Part shown: positions 11,951-24,903 of the stretch, piece after piece
Numbering within the stretch: position 1 is the first letter of the stretch
Layout of the letters: every line of letters starts with the position of its first letter
Notes under the pieces: generated by a model
Told to the model about the DNA's origin: nothing
The model's input: the letters and a program-made list of their open reading frames with translations, nothing else
Databases searched by the model: none
DNA from: Stercorarius parasiticus
Taxonomy: Eukaryota > Chordata > Aves > Charadriiformes > Stercorariidae
NCBI GenBank assembly: GCA_013396915.1
Contig: VWZL01000529.1
Location: 1,007,163 to 1,071,162, forward strand
Length of the DNA stretch: 64,000 bases
Reading direction: 5' to 3'
Made by a program: the position numbers and the translations under genes

Positions 11951-13959
11951 CCTGATTATAAAAAAATTCGTTAGAGGCTGAAAGTTTGTGCTTTGGCACT
12001 AGAGAATGGCAAAAAATAAATTAGTAGCTAAAAATAGAGCTTGATCGTTTCAAGGTAACAATGCAGAGAGAAGGAAAACAGAGACGAGCTAGAACTGCAC
12101 AATTTGAATTCAGTTCTGCAAAGCTCAGATTTCTGTTTTCTTCATTCAGTCTTTGGTAGGAAAGACTTGAACTCTAGAAAAGAGCTGCCTTAAAACTAGA
12201 GGAATTTGTACCTTGAAATATTTGTTTAGATTTTACCACCACCCTCCCAAGTTTCCAAATTTACCAAATTTTCTGGAGTTATGTCACTACAATTAAAGAA
12301 TAGCTTGTCCTTTTCCACCGAAAGCCAGTGGTGTTTTGGGTAGGAGAGGCCAGTGTCCTCCTTCCACCACGTTACATTCACATGTTCTGCCTCAAAGTAT
12401 CAGTTCTTACTATTCACTAAACACCAGCAGTGTGCAAAATGAAGGCATCCTAGCTTGAAAGGAGCAGCTGAAAACTCTTCCACATGGATGCACATACTCC
12501 AGAGTGCCTTTTCACAGTCTGTTAGTCCCCACTGGCTTCTTTGACACCAGTGAAGATCAGCTGAAGCCTGCAGCACACCACCACCACAACACACCTAAGC
12601 AACCTCACCTGATTTCTTAACTTACCCACCCACATGACTGAGCTAATCTTGGACAAATACAAAACCCACCCGCAGCTTTTCCCTCCAAAATCATTTCTCG
12701 TGACACTAGTTATCCACTCCTCATGTATCACCACTCCTGCGCTGGGGCCAGCTGGAGTCACCAAGCCTGGTGACAAAATAGAAATGCCTACTCCAAAGCA
12801 ATAAGGCAGGTTGCCTTGTTTGCCCCAAATATCAATATCGTATGGTACAAATAAACTCTGTAAAATCAGGTTTCAGGAGGTTATTGGTGCAAACTAACTG
12901 CCAAGTACCCAGTTATTTTGATTTAGAGGTAGTTTATTTCAGCCTAATGGGAGTACAATTCCAATCCAGAGGAAAAAAAAAAAAGTTGGGGTGTAAGAGT
13001 AACATAAAAGGAGATTTAAAATGCACACTTGACTTTTCCCTGGAAGGGTAATCGCTTACAGTCTAGTAGTAAGAAAAATTAGAAAATAGTGATGGAAAAG
13101 GAAAATAAAAAACAAAAAGCCAGCACATATCACTGATTTCTGTTGTTTCCAGATATTCTGATCCCAATTAGTCTGCATGAAAATCTATAGAGAGTTCTTG
13201 TGATTTTATTAGCTGGAGCAATCCTTACAACTGGCTCATTGTGCCCCTATAAAAGCGCATTATGGTCTGGGTACAACACAGGTAATTAGCAGTGGGATCC
13301 CTCCGGACAGGCTTGAAGCCTCTCCTGCCAGCTCAGAGTTTCTCCCAAGACCTTCCAGTTCTTCTCAAACCAACAGTCCAACTGCAGCTCTCACAGAGGA
13401 ATAAAGCTTTTGGCTAAACAGGTTTCATTATGCTCCGAAATACATCAGATGATCCCACATCTTTCCATCCATCTTCTAGTACTATGCAGGCACAGGCAGG
13501 ACCTGAAACCAAGCCCAACCCTGTCCAAGGAGTCAGGCAAGAAACATTGAGCTACTGCACATCCTGCACCAGGAGCTGTTTGCGTCTTCCACTAAAACCG
13601 GCAGAAAACTCCCTTTTATTTTCTTCCCTGGGCAGTTTTCCACCAGGTTCATTAATCCAGGCACTGGGCCAAGCTGGAGCAGAGGGGAGAGGTGATGGTG
13701 GCAACCAGGAGGTGGTCAGGGAGGACTTGACCCTTGGGGCTGAGGCCGTACTGTAACTCGGCAACCCGGGGAGGAGCTCATCACATCAACAGGCACCATG
13801 GAAGGGAAACTTCGTGCTTAAGTGTGGTAGATATTAAAAAGACTTTAAATTCAAAAGTAAGGAAATTAAAATCTTTAGACTCAGCATGGAAGCTATTTAG
13901 AGCACAAAAAAAAAAGAGGTGTGCATGGGGGGAAGGAGGCAGGAAAGCATGGGGGAAAG
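11951..13959. other. Intergenic, nothing recognised
   Basis: No exon-like or repeat structure that I can support; leads into the CR1 fragment. Confidence 0.6.
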
Positions 13960-14260
13960 CAATAAAATGGTTAAATGGCAAGATATTGTTCAAGCCAAAC
14001 AGGTGCCTTTCAAAAAATGAAAACCCAGCCCAACTGAAGCCAATAGAAAGGGAATATGAACTAGAACAAATAAAATGTCAGGGCATGAAATTTAGAAAGG
14101 CTGAGAGTGATTATGAACAGCCAATAATGAAAGACATAAAAATAAATAACTAGAAATTCTTTTAGCAAATCAGCTGGTTTACTGGGGATTAGAAGCAGCA
14201 TTTCATAGTAAGGAGGCAGCAGAGGAGCTGCGCGATTTCTTCACGTCAGGGAGAATTTAA
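13960..14260 (+). mobile_element. Degenerate CR1-type LINE fragment (ORF2, region before the reverse transcriptase)
   Basis: Translation of the plus strand shows a chain of features aligning with the linker between endonuclease and reverse transcriptase of CR1 LINEs. First comes YELEQIKCQGMKFRKA. Next is a segment of the pattern MKDIKINN-KFF, matching the family pattern RDVK-NKK-FY. Then, after a frame change, there is AAFHSKEAAEELRDFFTS, matching the LNDFFAS motif. Stops and a frameshift show it is dead. The upstream part of the same 139-codon ORF (from 13,734) may belong to it, but I cannot align it. The family assignment is from memory and approximate. Confidence 0.55.
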
Positions 14261-17200
14261 GAGACACCTACTGCAGCTGTAGCCTTACCCATTGTTAAGC
14301 TGAGAAGCTGTCAAAAGAGTGGTTAATGAAACAGTCCAAAATGCTAAACCACACAGGCGCGGGCAGAGAGGCTTGTTACTTTTAAAACTATGCTCCGGCA
14401 CAAAAGGCTGGGTTTGTCCCCTGTGGTTGTTAGTATTGCCGTAGTAAGTACAAGCATGTTTATTAGTGTGAACTGGAAAGGTTTGAGTGATAACACAGGG
14501 TGAGATGATTCATATTAGCAATCTCTCAACCACACTTCTATCCAGGAGAGAATAATTGCCATCCAATATTGCTTTGGTGGTCCAGAAGCACACAAGTCTC
14601 CTTTCAAGAGTAAAGCACAGGGTCTTTCAATGGGAAATCCACTGCCCACTAAAAATCCATTGTAAGTAGCGTGTCTTAACACCACTCACCTTACTTCTCG
14701 CCTACTTTAGATAACGTATAAATACCTCATCTAAACATCCAGTCCGGAAAAGAAACATGGTTACAAGATGACTTAAATTTTGGCTTTTCCTAATTCTCTG
14801 CATACATCTGGCAACATTAGTTTATTGGTAAATTCATATGAATGTGAGCTCAGCCACTGCATTGATTATACTGTGTAAGGCTTAATGCATCTTCTGTATT
14901 CCCTAGATGGTCCAGAAATAAAGCTATCACTTATCAACAATATTAAAAAAGCAATATGAAATCATAGATGAACAAAATCCTGCCAGACGTAGGCAGACAG
15001 GCATGCTCTATATCCATTGTCACTCTAATTTCAAATAAGGTGAAATGAAGAAAAGGTGAAACAGACACAGAACATTTGGTCTGCATATTTGAAGAAAATA
15101 AGGGTTTCTGTATAATAACTTAAGGTCCTCATACTTGCAGCATTTGGATTGAGTTGTGGTGGCCACAAGGTGTGATTCAATTTGTTTTTAAATTCCATTT
15201 TGCCACACTGTAAATGCAGTCACTGCTACAGGTCTCCGTAAAAATCAAAAGGTGGGGTGGGTAGGCAGACATGTGGGTAAAATATTCCCCTGGGATCTAT
15301 AAATTCAGGGACTGGATCCAAAAAGCACTAAACAAGAAAGCCATCAAAAAACACGGGGGATGGGGTGAAGAGAGAGAAAAAACTGCCTGTTAAAACTACA
15401 TAAATATTTAAGAGTAGGCAGCTTGTAATTTCTATTTAGTTTCACTGAAATTGAAGGTCTAAAAATCTGTGTTGGCGGAGAGCACAGTCAGACCCACACA
15501 CATTCAGCTCTGAAAAGGAGCTGAAGAGGGTTCAGCTGTGGACGAACAGTTTCCTTCCTCGCTATGTGGTCCAGTGATAAGACCAAGGAAAAGGTGATTT
15601 TTTAAAATATTTTTTTAAAATAACTTCATCTGTTCAGGTGTTTCAATTTTTTGAGGATGGGCCAGGCAGAAGAGGGGCCATGAAACGGGTGCTGTGAGTC
15701 GCAGTAACCGTGGCCAGGTTTAAGGTTTAATGTTGTGTCTGAAATCAGAGTGGATAGGAGAGGACTATGTAGGATTTTCCCATTTGGATCATTTGTCTGA
15801 GAAGAAGAGACGAAAAAGCAATACATCCTTCTGGGCTTGGAACTAACCCAAATGCTAAACGATTTTACCTTATGTTGAAGATTGATGAGAACATTATCTT
15901 CAGCGGGAGGATTTTTTAGTGGTCGAGGTCCCCCATATTCTTTGGACTTGTCTGTTAGCTTAAAGTGCCACTTAGAAACTCAAAAGCTCGTTTTAAACAG
16001 AAAGCATTCCCAACAAGAAGCCCGCCCAGTTTTTGAAGCATCAGTGTTAACACGAACTTAAGTTCTCCTGTTTTCTGGCTGTGATATGCATTCACCATAA
16101 GTTTACATAGAATAAGTCAAATGTTGCTTGTGTCTTGAAATAAGGGGAAGGTAGAATTTAGTCACATATCTGTCAAAAGCATAGCCCTATTCAAGACTGT
16201 ATACCCTATATAGCCCTATATATATATATATATACAAAAAATATATAAATATACACACCCTTTATAGCCCTATACTGAGTTTTCAATGTTATTGTGCAAG
16301 AGGGAAAAGCATCCATCCAGTAATAGGAACAGATGCTTCAGAAAATCAATCCACTGTGAAAATACAAAGTCTAATCACAAAAGCACGTTCTGATGCAGTG
16401 TACATACACGCTTTGTGTACGGGGCACACCAGATAGGGTGTAAATCCAGCACTCAGGCTGTGAAGAGCCTCAAACTGATCTCTCTGGGGATCCAAACTAC
16501 AGAACCAGGTATGGGACCAAAAGTGACACAAGTCCTCGCCTTTACTGTTATCCTGCATACAGAGTACAGTTTGGCAGCAAATTCCACACCGTCTGCACTC
16601 TGAAATAATTCATAAACAATACAAGAAAAATAGGTTTAACTTGTGCTAATACCACATTCTGAAGTTAATTTAGCTCTTTTGTTTCATATGAGACTTCAGA
16701 ATCAAATGAAAAACAACCAGAGGGAGGTTACTTCTTGTGCAGCCTTCGAACTTAGAGTAAGTCTGGTTGTTTAATCTGAGACAGAGCATTCGTACAATAC
16801 ATACACGCAAAGTAGAAAATTCCTGAGGCAGTGTGTGAGATTTTAGCGTGTTGATACTTCTGAAACACCTATGCATCAAAGACTGAAGTCAGGTCTTACT
16901 GGCTTTTGAAGCAGTGGTTATAAATAGCATGAGAAGATGGTCATGGAAGACCGATCCTTCTGATTTGCAAGGTAGTTGGCCAAAATTACCACCATGGGAA
17001 AGAGGGCCAAAAGGGTGATGGAGAATTCATTACATAACTGGTGGGTCACTCCAAATCATAGTGCCCTGTCATTGTAATTCTCACTTCAAGACATACAAAA
17101 CTGACATTTCTGGTACATTCAACTCCATGCTGCTGTTCCCAAGCTTGGCATTCTCAGCAGAAATTGCTGCTACCCAGGATAGACATATTACTGAGAGGAA

Positions 17201-20200
17201 AAATAACTGCCTTACGTAGAGACTTCATGAAAAATGTTAACTGTGGATCCTGCTGATTTGTTGAGCAGTGCTGTGTTTTCATCAGCTAATCTAATTGTGC
17301 AAAGCCTTCTGTATTAGAACCAGCCAAATCACAACAATCGCATTTCAAACACACATGATGTGTTTATAACTCTCGTGAGACACGCCGTCCACTCTATTAA
17401 AAATAACAGCCTTTGTAGTTACGCATGCTAAAGTATCGGTAATCAAATCTCATGCTTCATGGTGTAAGATGATCACTAGAAGTGTCAGGAAGAAATTATT
17501 CCCTTAAGAGATGGCACAGCAAGATATGTTTGTTGCTTTTGAATCATCACATGTTGTCAGTAACAGCATACTTGCGTGTTAGATCATCGATCCAACAATT
17601 TGTTATAGCAAATTCTATCATCTCATGTTCAGCAAATCAGTCACTTCAAGACCAGCAAAATATAAATCTGCTTTCACCACAAAGTAACCACCACTAAATT
17701 TTGAGATGGTGAGGAATGCAAGCCTGGCTCCAGTGCAAGAAAGGACTTTACTTCTAGAACTGTCTAAATCAAAACTCCCTATCTAAAAATCTGCAGGTTT
17801 TGGGCCTCAAGATTTGTCTCTGAAATTTGCTACTTGGGGCCGATCTCTCTTGGTATACTCTAAGTTTTCTGTAACCCATTAAAGCTGCCCAAATTAAGCA
17901 GAAGACATGCAAGAGCAACTGTGTTGGAGCAATTTGTATGGCTGAATTCATTTCCCTTTGTCACCTCCTTTTATGATGATTTCTAGGGAAATTAAATGTA
18001 GCAGAACTACCACTCCCAAAACAGTCTAACGCCATATAACAGCTGGAATTAGACAAGGGGAGGATTGGTGACCCAGTGGTGTATTTCACACCTCACATTA
18101 GCCTTGTTTGCTACTGATGGGCTTTTGGTAACTACAGGAGTCAAGAGATAAATCTGTAGTTGATGGGATCCTTCCCAATAGATGAAGATAGCGATAACAA
18201 AGATGCATGATTTTTGTCACTGTAATATGGATGTTAGTTTCTGGTGCCATCTGTGCATTAATCCTACCAAAGTCTAGCATTTTAAATTCCTCAAAGAATA
18301 TTTCTAGGAGGAGAGAATCAGAGCATTTGCTCTTGGGTAGATCTATCCCAGCGCTTTAGAAATTACCCTTACAAAGCTGTCAGATTTCTTTAAATTAAAA
18401 TGGATTGCTAAAATGGAAGTGCCTTCAGAAGCAGCGTTTTATTATCACCCTGGCACTTCTTGCTCATGCTGGCTGCTATTCAAAATCACTTGGCACCAGA
18501 ATCCTGGCCTGGCTGCAGCTCACATCACCTGGCACCAGCAGCCTGGAAACAGTCCTTTGAGATAAACTACCACCGCGCCAAATAGCAGCATAAAACTGGA
18601 CAACAAAATGTTTTCCTTTCAAGAAATAACTCTGATGCTGTGAAGCTTTGCTGTCCTCTCCTGTTGGCTCCCCATAAGCTGTCCGAGCACCGTCTGCTCA
18701 CAGCAGGCACCCTTGCAGAGCCTGAAAGCTCCCTGTCCTTCAGAGAAAGGTTCTCCATGCAAGCAGCACTATCCTGTATGGCCATCCTCTCCCACAGACT
18801 CATATGAGGTGGAAAGGACACGTGGCTTGGCTGTCAGAAGACCCATGAAAAGGCTTCCAGCCCAGCACTTCTGTCCCAGCTCACTGCCAGCAGGCACCCC
18901 GCTGCCCAAACATCGCACCCACCTCCGCGTGCAGTGCTTGGCTCCCATCACCCCGCAGCCTCCAGCACCAAGGGAAAGTCCTCTTAGCATTTCTAGTTTT
19001 CTAGTTTCCAGCTGTATTTTGGGTTGTGGCCAAGAACTCGCCTGCTAATGTGCACTAAGCTGCCTTATCTGCAGTTTTACGTTCTTTGGTGTAACTAAGA
19101 AAAGAAAAATCACAGGTTTGGTATCACAACAAAATGAGCAGGCGTAACCCAGGCTATAACCCTTGAAGAAGACAAAAATCACAGACAGATGCAAGAGGGT
19201 TTGTCTCTGCTGAAAACACTAATGTTCACAGTCCTAGCAGCGTTACGCTGGCCTAGCTGTAAATGCAGCTTTGCTCGCCCCTGCCAGCGCTGAGGCTGGA
19301 CCCCAGTCTGTGGCCGCGCACACCCACTGGCGCTGGCGTATGGTCCTTACAGCTGCTGCTGGCTACCAGGGCTAGTGTCTGGTGAAGCTTATCTGTGCAG
19401 TAGAGAACTGCAAAGCCTTTCTGTCAGCCCACCCAGGCTGGCCAGTGCTGGCAATTACGTTGTTTATACAAAATACCTTTGATTAATGGTTGGAGAAATA
19501 AAAACTGTAGCATATGTTGCTCTCCATATAAAAATCATAAGTCTGTCAGGCTTACGGTGCATCTGGCCAGGAAGGGGGGACAAAGATTTATTCCTTCTGT
19601 TATACCCTGTACCCTCTGTGTTTAAGTCTGAACTCCCTCCATCATTTCACCTATTACACTCAGCCAATTCGGAGGAGACACCTAAGCATGATCTCTGCAG
19701 CAAACCCCGCCAGGGTGTCAGAAATCATGAAGAAAAAGGTGGGATGCATTCACGCTGACAGACCAAGTGGTAAATCTTCTGTAGAGCCGGGCCCTGGCCC
19801 AGGCACAGCTGGGACACCTACCAGCAGCGTCCGATGAGGATCCCAGACAAGGCATTTGTTTCTCTTGCACTTAAGGGAACTGAGGAAATGGTTTCCTTGC
19901 TCAAGGAGGTTTATGAAATTCCTGCCTTATACATGGGACTCTGAGCACCTGGTGCACACAAGTGTTGAAAGGCAGTTGAAAGCATCTCTGCTTTGTGGGT
20001 GTCTGTCATATCGGTTGTTCTTACAGCCAAAATCACACACCTACACCTGGTGTTCACACACACTGACCTGGCAGTTCTGTCTGTCTGGAGAAAACAGACA
20101 GCAGCCCTCACCTCACCGTGCCCTCAGGAAAAACTCTCTATGGTGCCACCACGGCTGAACCCAGGCCCACTGAGGGGGACTCGGCACTGCCCACTCACTC

Positions 20201-20904
20201 GAACAGTCTTGGTCATCTTCTTCTCAAATCCCATTTGAAGAGGTCATAAGTTAATAGTTCTGAGAGTACATCCAAATTCACATTTTCTGATTGCCTCCCA
20301 TTACTTCTGAGACGTGAACAGCAGTGCTGGACACGTGACAGCACAACAAACCAAGACTCGTCTTAGGACCTGGTGGAGAAGGTCAAGTCCCAGGTCCCAG
20401 CCCACTTACTTAAACCCAACAAGAAGGTTTTGTGTGCTCCCTTCATTCAAGGGAAGAGAGAAGCAGCACTCCCAGGGAGGCACAGCCAGGTCCCACACCA
20501 ACCCTAACAAACAGATCAGCTATAAGAAGAAATAGGGCCAGCTGCACGGGAGACCGTCAGCTCTGGAGAGAGAAGACCGCAAGTCTTGTTTTCCCCAGGT
20601 AAGACAGCTAAGACAAAAGGCGAGGGCTCAGTGAGGGGAAGAGGGCAGGACCCAGGAGAGAGAGCTCAGTGCTTCTGCATTATTCACACTTTTTTTCATG
20701 CACATCTTTTCTGAAAGTCTTTTTGCTGCAGGTGGACTGTAATAACAATTTCTGTGGCATCCTCACAAAGATGCTTCTCCCAGAAAATGGACTTGCATGC
20801 CCAAAAACTTTTGTTTCCCTCCCATCTCTTTCAAAAGAATAAAGGGGATCTAATAAAAGATATTACCTCTCTGCAAATTTCATCTCAGTTAAAAATAAGA
20901 CATT
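14261..20904. other. Intergenic, no supported gene
   Basis: Only the TA microsatellite near 16.2 kb stands out. The ORFs at 18.7-19.05 kb lie in a GC-rich patch on both strands and look compositional. Confidence 0.6.
16203..16275. repeat. (TA)n microsatellite with flanking TATAGCCCTATA units
   Basis: A TA run of about nine units at 16,217-16,234, then AT-rich sequence. TAGCCCTATA occurs on both sides, and GCCCTAT again near 16,182, suggesting local duplication. Confidence 0.9.
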
Positions 20905-20976
20905 GGGTCAGATTCTCAGCTGGCATAAATTTTGGGTCACTGAATCAAAGCCCGGTGGACTTGCACCAATCTGGCC
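20905..20976. repeat. Old palindromic dispersed repeat, shortened copy
   Basis: Starts GGGTCAGATTCTCAGCTGG and ends CTTGCACCAATCTGGCC, whose reverse complement again reads GGCCAGATT. Same family as the copies at 11,054 and 4,250. It overlaps a 132-codon ORF that is therefore probably not a gene. Confidence 0.45.
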
Positions 20977-21666
20977 TATTGTCTATAATGCAGATTAATG
21001 AGAGAGACAGGACTCTAAACCAGGTATCTGTAGCCAAACCACAATTTCAGGCTCTTCCTTGCCAGTTCCTTATGCCTGGGGCCATAGATCACAGAAAGTT
21101 ACACTACAGATCAGAACAAAGTGCACATGTATGGACAGCCCAAGCATGTTAATTTTTGAGCAAATCCTTATAATGAACTGAAACAGAAGAAGCTCAAGAA
21201 GGAGCAAAGAAACAGTAAAATCTATTGGCGTTAACAAATTCAAATACACAACAAACTTAGGACCAGAGCGATTCTGCCCATTCCCTGGTGAAACAACAAA
21301 CTACAGGCAACACTGCTTCAGGAGTCCACTGCCAGGCAGTATTTCTGCATGGCAAAAATCCCGCTAAACTTCTCAGCCTGGCAGAACAGAAACAAAAGCC
21401 AGCAAAAGTGATGGGACAGAGGTAAAGCTAAACAGCAAACTAACACATATTCAAGCTGTAGCATAGAAAAAAATGAAATAAAGGCCCAAAGCAAACCCTA
21501 ACGTGCTCCAGGACACATGATTGCTCTGCCAGGGCCCATTAACACCTCATAACTGTAACCGAGCACCCACAGAAAGAATTATATTTTCATATAAAACAAC
21601 ACAAAAACCAAGCTAAGCTCAACAAACCACCAAAAGGCAACTAAGAGAAGTCAAACTCAATTACTT

Positions 21667-21685
21667 AAAAAAAAAAAAAAAAAAA
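21667..21685 (+). repeat. A19 homopolymer
   Basis: Uninterrupted run of 19 A. No recognisable retrocopy upstream, so treated as simple sequence. Confidence 0.95.
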
Positions 21686-23519
21686 GGAGGATATAACATG
21701 AAGGGAGGAAGGCATCCTGAAATTTTGCAAGGGTCAGTCTGGAAAAATTGATCGATAGTCCTTATTTCAGAGCCAATTATTAGCAGGGCTGCTGGACGTG
21801 GACCTGTGCTTTTGTATGGGAAAGGCAATTTCACATCAGAGGAAATGTCCTCCTGGGGGCTGTGTGCCTTGTTGGCAGTGGGACCATGGCACAGAGAGAG
21901 ACCGAGAGAACAAACCTAGAAGCAACTGCAGTGAAGCTGAAGGGCTAATCAAGAGAAGTGACGTCCTCTGTCACTGGGATAGGGAGAGGGGGACAACCCA
22001 ATGGGCTAGTTCTTCTTTTCAGATGAAGAATTTCCCAGGTGTTTTCCAAGAGAACAATCTTTTCTGATGTTGCAGCCTTGCACCACATGGTACACCTCTA
22101 GTTCTTGCCTAGGCCAGAGATGATTAAGAGATGGCCCTGAACTGTAGTGTTTGTACGGAGACTTTGAATGTCTTAGAGTTTGGGATCTTTGGAGCAGATC
22201 CTTTGGCTCAATCCACGAGAGAGATAAAGATAACTGTCAAAAGGGAAGGCAGTGAATTCATGTTTATAGCGAACTGCCCTGTGCGGGCTGAATTTACATC
22301 AGAGTTTTTCCACGGACAGTGCATTACTCATGGCCGGGCTAGAGGCCCACCAAACATTTGAGGAGTTGCTGGCCTTTTGTAAGGCCATTCAAAACAAACA
22401 GCAGTAATAAATACTTCTGCTGTTATGGCTCCAGAAAGCCCAAAGGTTAAACAAACCGGGAATCTTCCTTCTCCTTCTCTGACCAAGATTCCACCAGATC
22501 ATGATGGACCCTGTAAAAGAACTGATGGAAGAAGTTTGCCAAGCCCAGCTGGAACTTTTCTAGGGAACACTGACATAAGTAGTGATCAGGTTGCTCGGTT
22601 TTTCCTATGAGATGTTATGATTGCTGTACAGCATGCAAGCAATGTGAAAATGAAGATAAAGACTTTGAAAGGCATTTAGTCAAAAACAAAACAAAACCCC
22701 AGCAGCTTGCTAATTGTGATTAAAACTTTTGTGCTAATCTTAAACACCTTAAACGCATTTCAGAAAACTGAAACAACAACAGCAGACTGATCTTTGGCTG
22801 CTGCATGGTGGCAATAACAGCAAATGCTTTTTAAAAACAGAGAAGGCTGGCAATTCTAAGTCAATACTCTGTGATCCATTTGTTTTTTAACATCTTTCCT
22901 CTTTGCATTCAAACCTGCACCACCTGGCTTTAAAGTGAGAGTTAACTTCCTTCACAGTCATAAGGTGATCTTTGACCCAGAGTTAAATGAAGATTTACTG
23001 TATTTTCAGCCTGCTTTTGGCCAGTGCTGGAGATGACAGAGGAGACAGAGACTCCCTTGTCCAGTACCTCATTCCAGCATGGCTGGTAGGAGACAGCAGC
23101 AGCTTCCTTGGTCAGCAAGTGCTTAGCTCAAGTGCTAGGAAATGGGGTTGCTGGCTCTGCCAGTAAGCGTGTAGACAGCTTTTGCTGTAGCTGCGAATCA
23201 TAAAAAGGTTGGAGTTTTTCTGAAAGTGGCTCAGGAAGGAAACAGACCGAACAGCGCCCTCACGTAGCACTTACAGTAATGGGCATACCTGGAAAAGGGG
23301 CCAGAAATATCCACTTTAGTCCAGGGTGGCCAATGAGAAAATAATGATACGTGTATGTGGTGGAGGGAAGGGACCACGAGGCTTATATGCCACCCTGAAT
23401 GCCCACTGTATTGATTTATAGGCCTGACCCAGAACCCACCAGACAGGTCTCTGCTCCAGTCACTGCTTACTGCATTCAGTTGACATATGCTGATGTATTT
23501 TGTTGCGCTTCTGGTTTAC

Positions 23520-23635
23520 ATTTTTTTTTTGTTCCCTTTTTTTGGTTGGTTTTTCTTTTGCTGGTTTGGTTTTTGTTTTGTTTTGTTTTTAAGGGAAGAG
23601 GTTAAAAAAAAGTAAAAAAAAAAAAATAAATAGAG
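23520..23635. repeat. T/G-rich tract followed by A-rich tract
   Basis: Runs of T with GGTT and GTTTTGTTTTG units to about 23,590, then GTTAAAAAAAAG and A13. The two halves could pair as a long imperfect hairpin. Confidence 0.85.
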
Positions 23636-24554
23636 GTAAGATTGTAAGCATTGCCAGTCTTTTCACAACAGATTTGCATCACCTAGCAGAACTCACACCT
23701 TTTATTCTTGCTGAGGTCTGGTCAGCACTCTTCTCTGAAAGCAGTCATTTTGCATAGCAGTTAGTCTTGAGCGTATTCATGGTTGCTCAAATATTTTCAA
23801 ATCCGATTTAAAAAAAAAATAAAAGCCATCTACAGATCTCCCATGGGCAGGAATATGTTAGGCAATTTTTGCATGCTGTTTTACAAGCTAGTTTGCAGGT
23901 CTGAGTTAAAATAAACAAGTTAGGGGGAAAAAAAATATTATTGTTCTCAGAAACGGGTTGACTTATGAAAAACTCATCCCAGATATAAATCAGACATAGG
24001 GATCTTTCCCAGCCAGAACTAAGATCCAGAGAAGATCTGGAGAGCTGAGGTATGCTTGCTCTTGAGTAGACTGCTAAGAGAAGCTTTATTCAAAGTTCAA
24101 GTTCAGCTCCAGGTCAGTATATCATATGTTTCTCAGTGGTGTTAAGATTATCACTGTCTTATCATGAATGCCAGTCCCTCTCCAAGGTAGTCGTCCAGGC
24201 TCGCTCATGATTTCCAGACCACATTCTCTCACATTTTTGATTTGTACATTTTTGATATTTGCACATCATGTATTCACTTCTCTGGGAGACCAAGTTCAAG
24301 AAAAAAAGTTGACATTTTTAAGCAGTCTCTTAATGCACCATCAGTTTGTCATCCAGGAAAAAAAGAAGAGGAAAGCCAGTGCTACATGATTGCAGGACTT
24401 TGCAAGTCCTTAGCAAGGACGTGGTGGGGTGCTAGGGGTCCTTCCTCAGAGCCATTGAGTATTGTTGCCATATGGAAATTCATTATTTATTTGGTGTAGT
24501 CTATGGGAGAAAGGCTAATAGTGATGATACGCTGCGAGGCAAGATACGTACTTG

Positions 24555-24573
24555 TGTGGTACTCAGTACCACA
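24555..24573. repeat. 19-bp palindrome, 9-bp arms around one base
   Basis: TGTGGTACT, C, AGTACCACA: exact reverse-complement arms. It could be a binding site for a dimeric factor, but no named motif fits. Confidence 0.95.
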
Positions 24574-24884
24574 AACCTGTTGAATTGGTCATTTTTAGGT
24601 ATCTCCATCTTTCTTGTGAACTGTTCCATCCTCGAAACAAAACTTTCCCTCCTTGGTACCATCTACCAAAGGCTCCATTTTATGCTCACATGAGTATGTT
24701 TGCACACGCGCCTGAACTCTGCCCTGCTCAACCACCCTGAGCCCTCACCAGCCTCATCGCTGCATTCACTGGGGCTGGGTTGGCAGCTGCTGTATAGATG
24801 AAACTTGGATGTTTTCATTATGGAGCTATCCATGTGGTAAATTTTGATTCTAGAGTTTCCTAATGTTAGAACCACTAATCTAGC

Positions 24885-24903
24885 TTTTTTTTTTTTTTTT
24901 TTT
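24885..24903 (+). repeat. T19 homopolymer
   Basis: Uninterrupted run of 19 T. Confidence 0.95.

Noticed and set aside
20754..21152. 132-codon plus-strand ORF
   Set aside because: Overlaps an old palindromic repeat copy, so it is unlikely to be a host gene.
21160..21685. A19 run as the tail of a processed retrocopy
   Set aside because: No coding or RNA-gene similarity upstream and no target duplication seen. Birds have few such retrocopies.
24555..24573. Palindrome as a glucocorticoid/androgen response element
   Set aside because: The half-sites and three-base spacing of that element do not fit.
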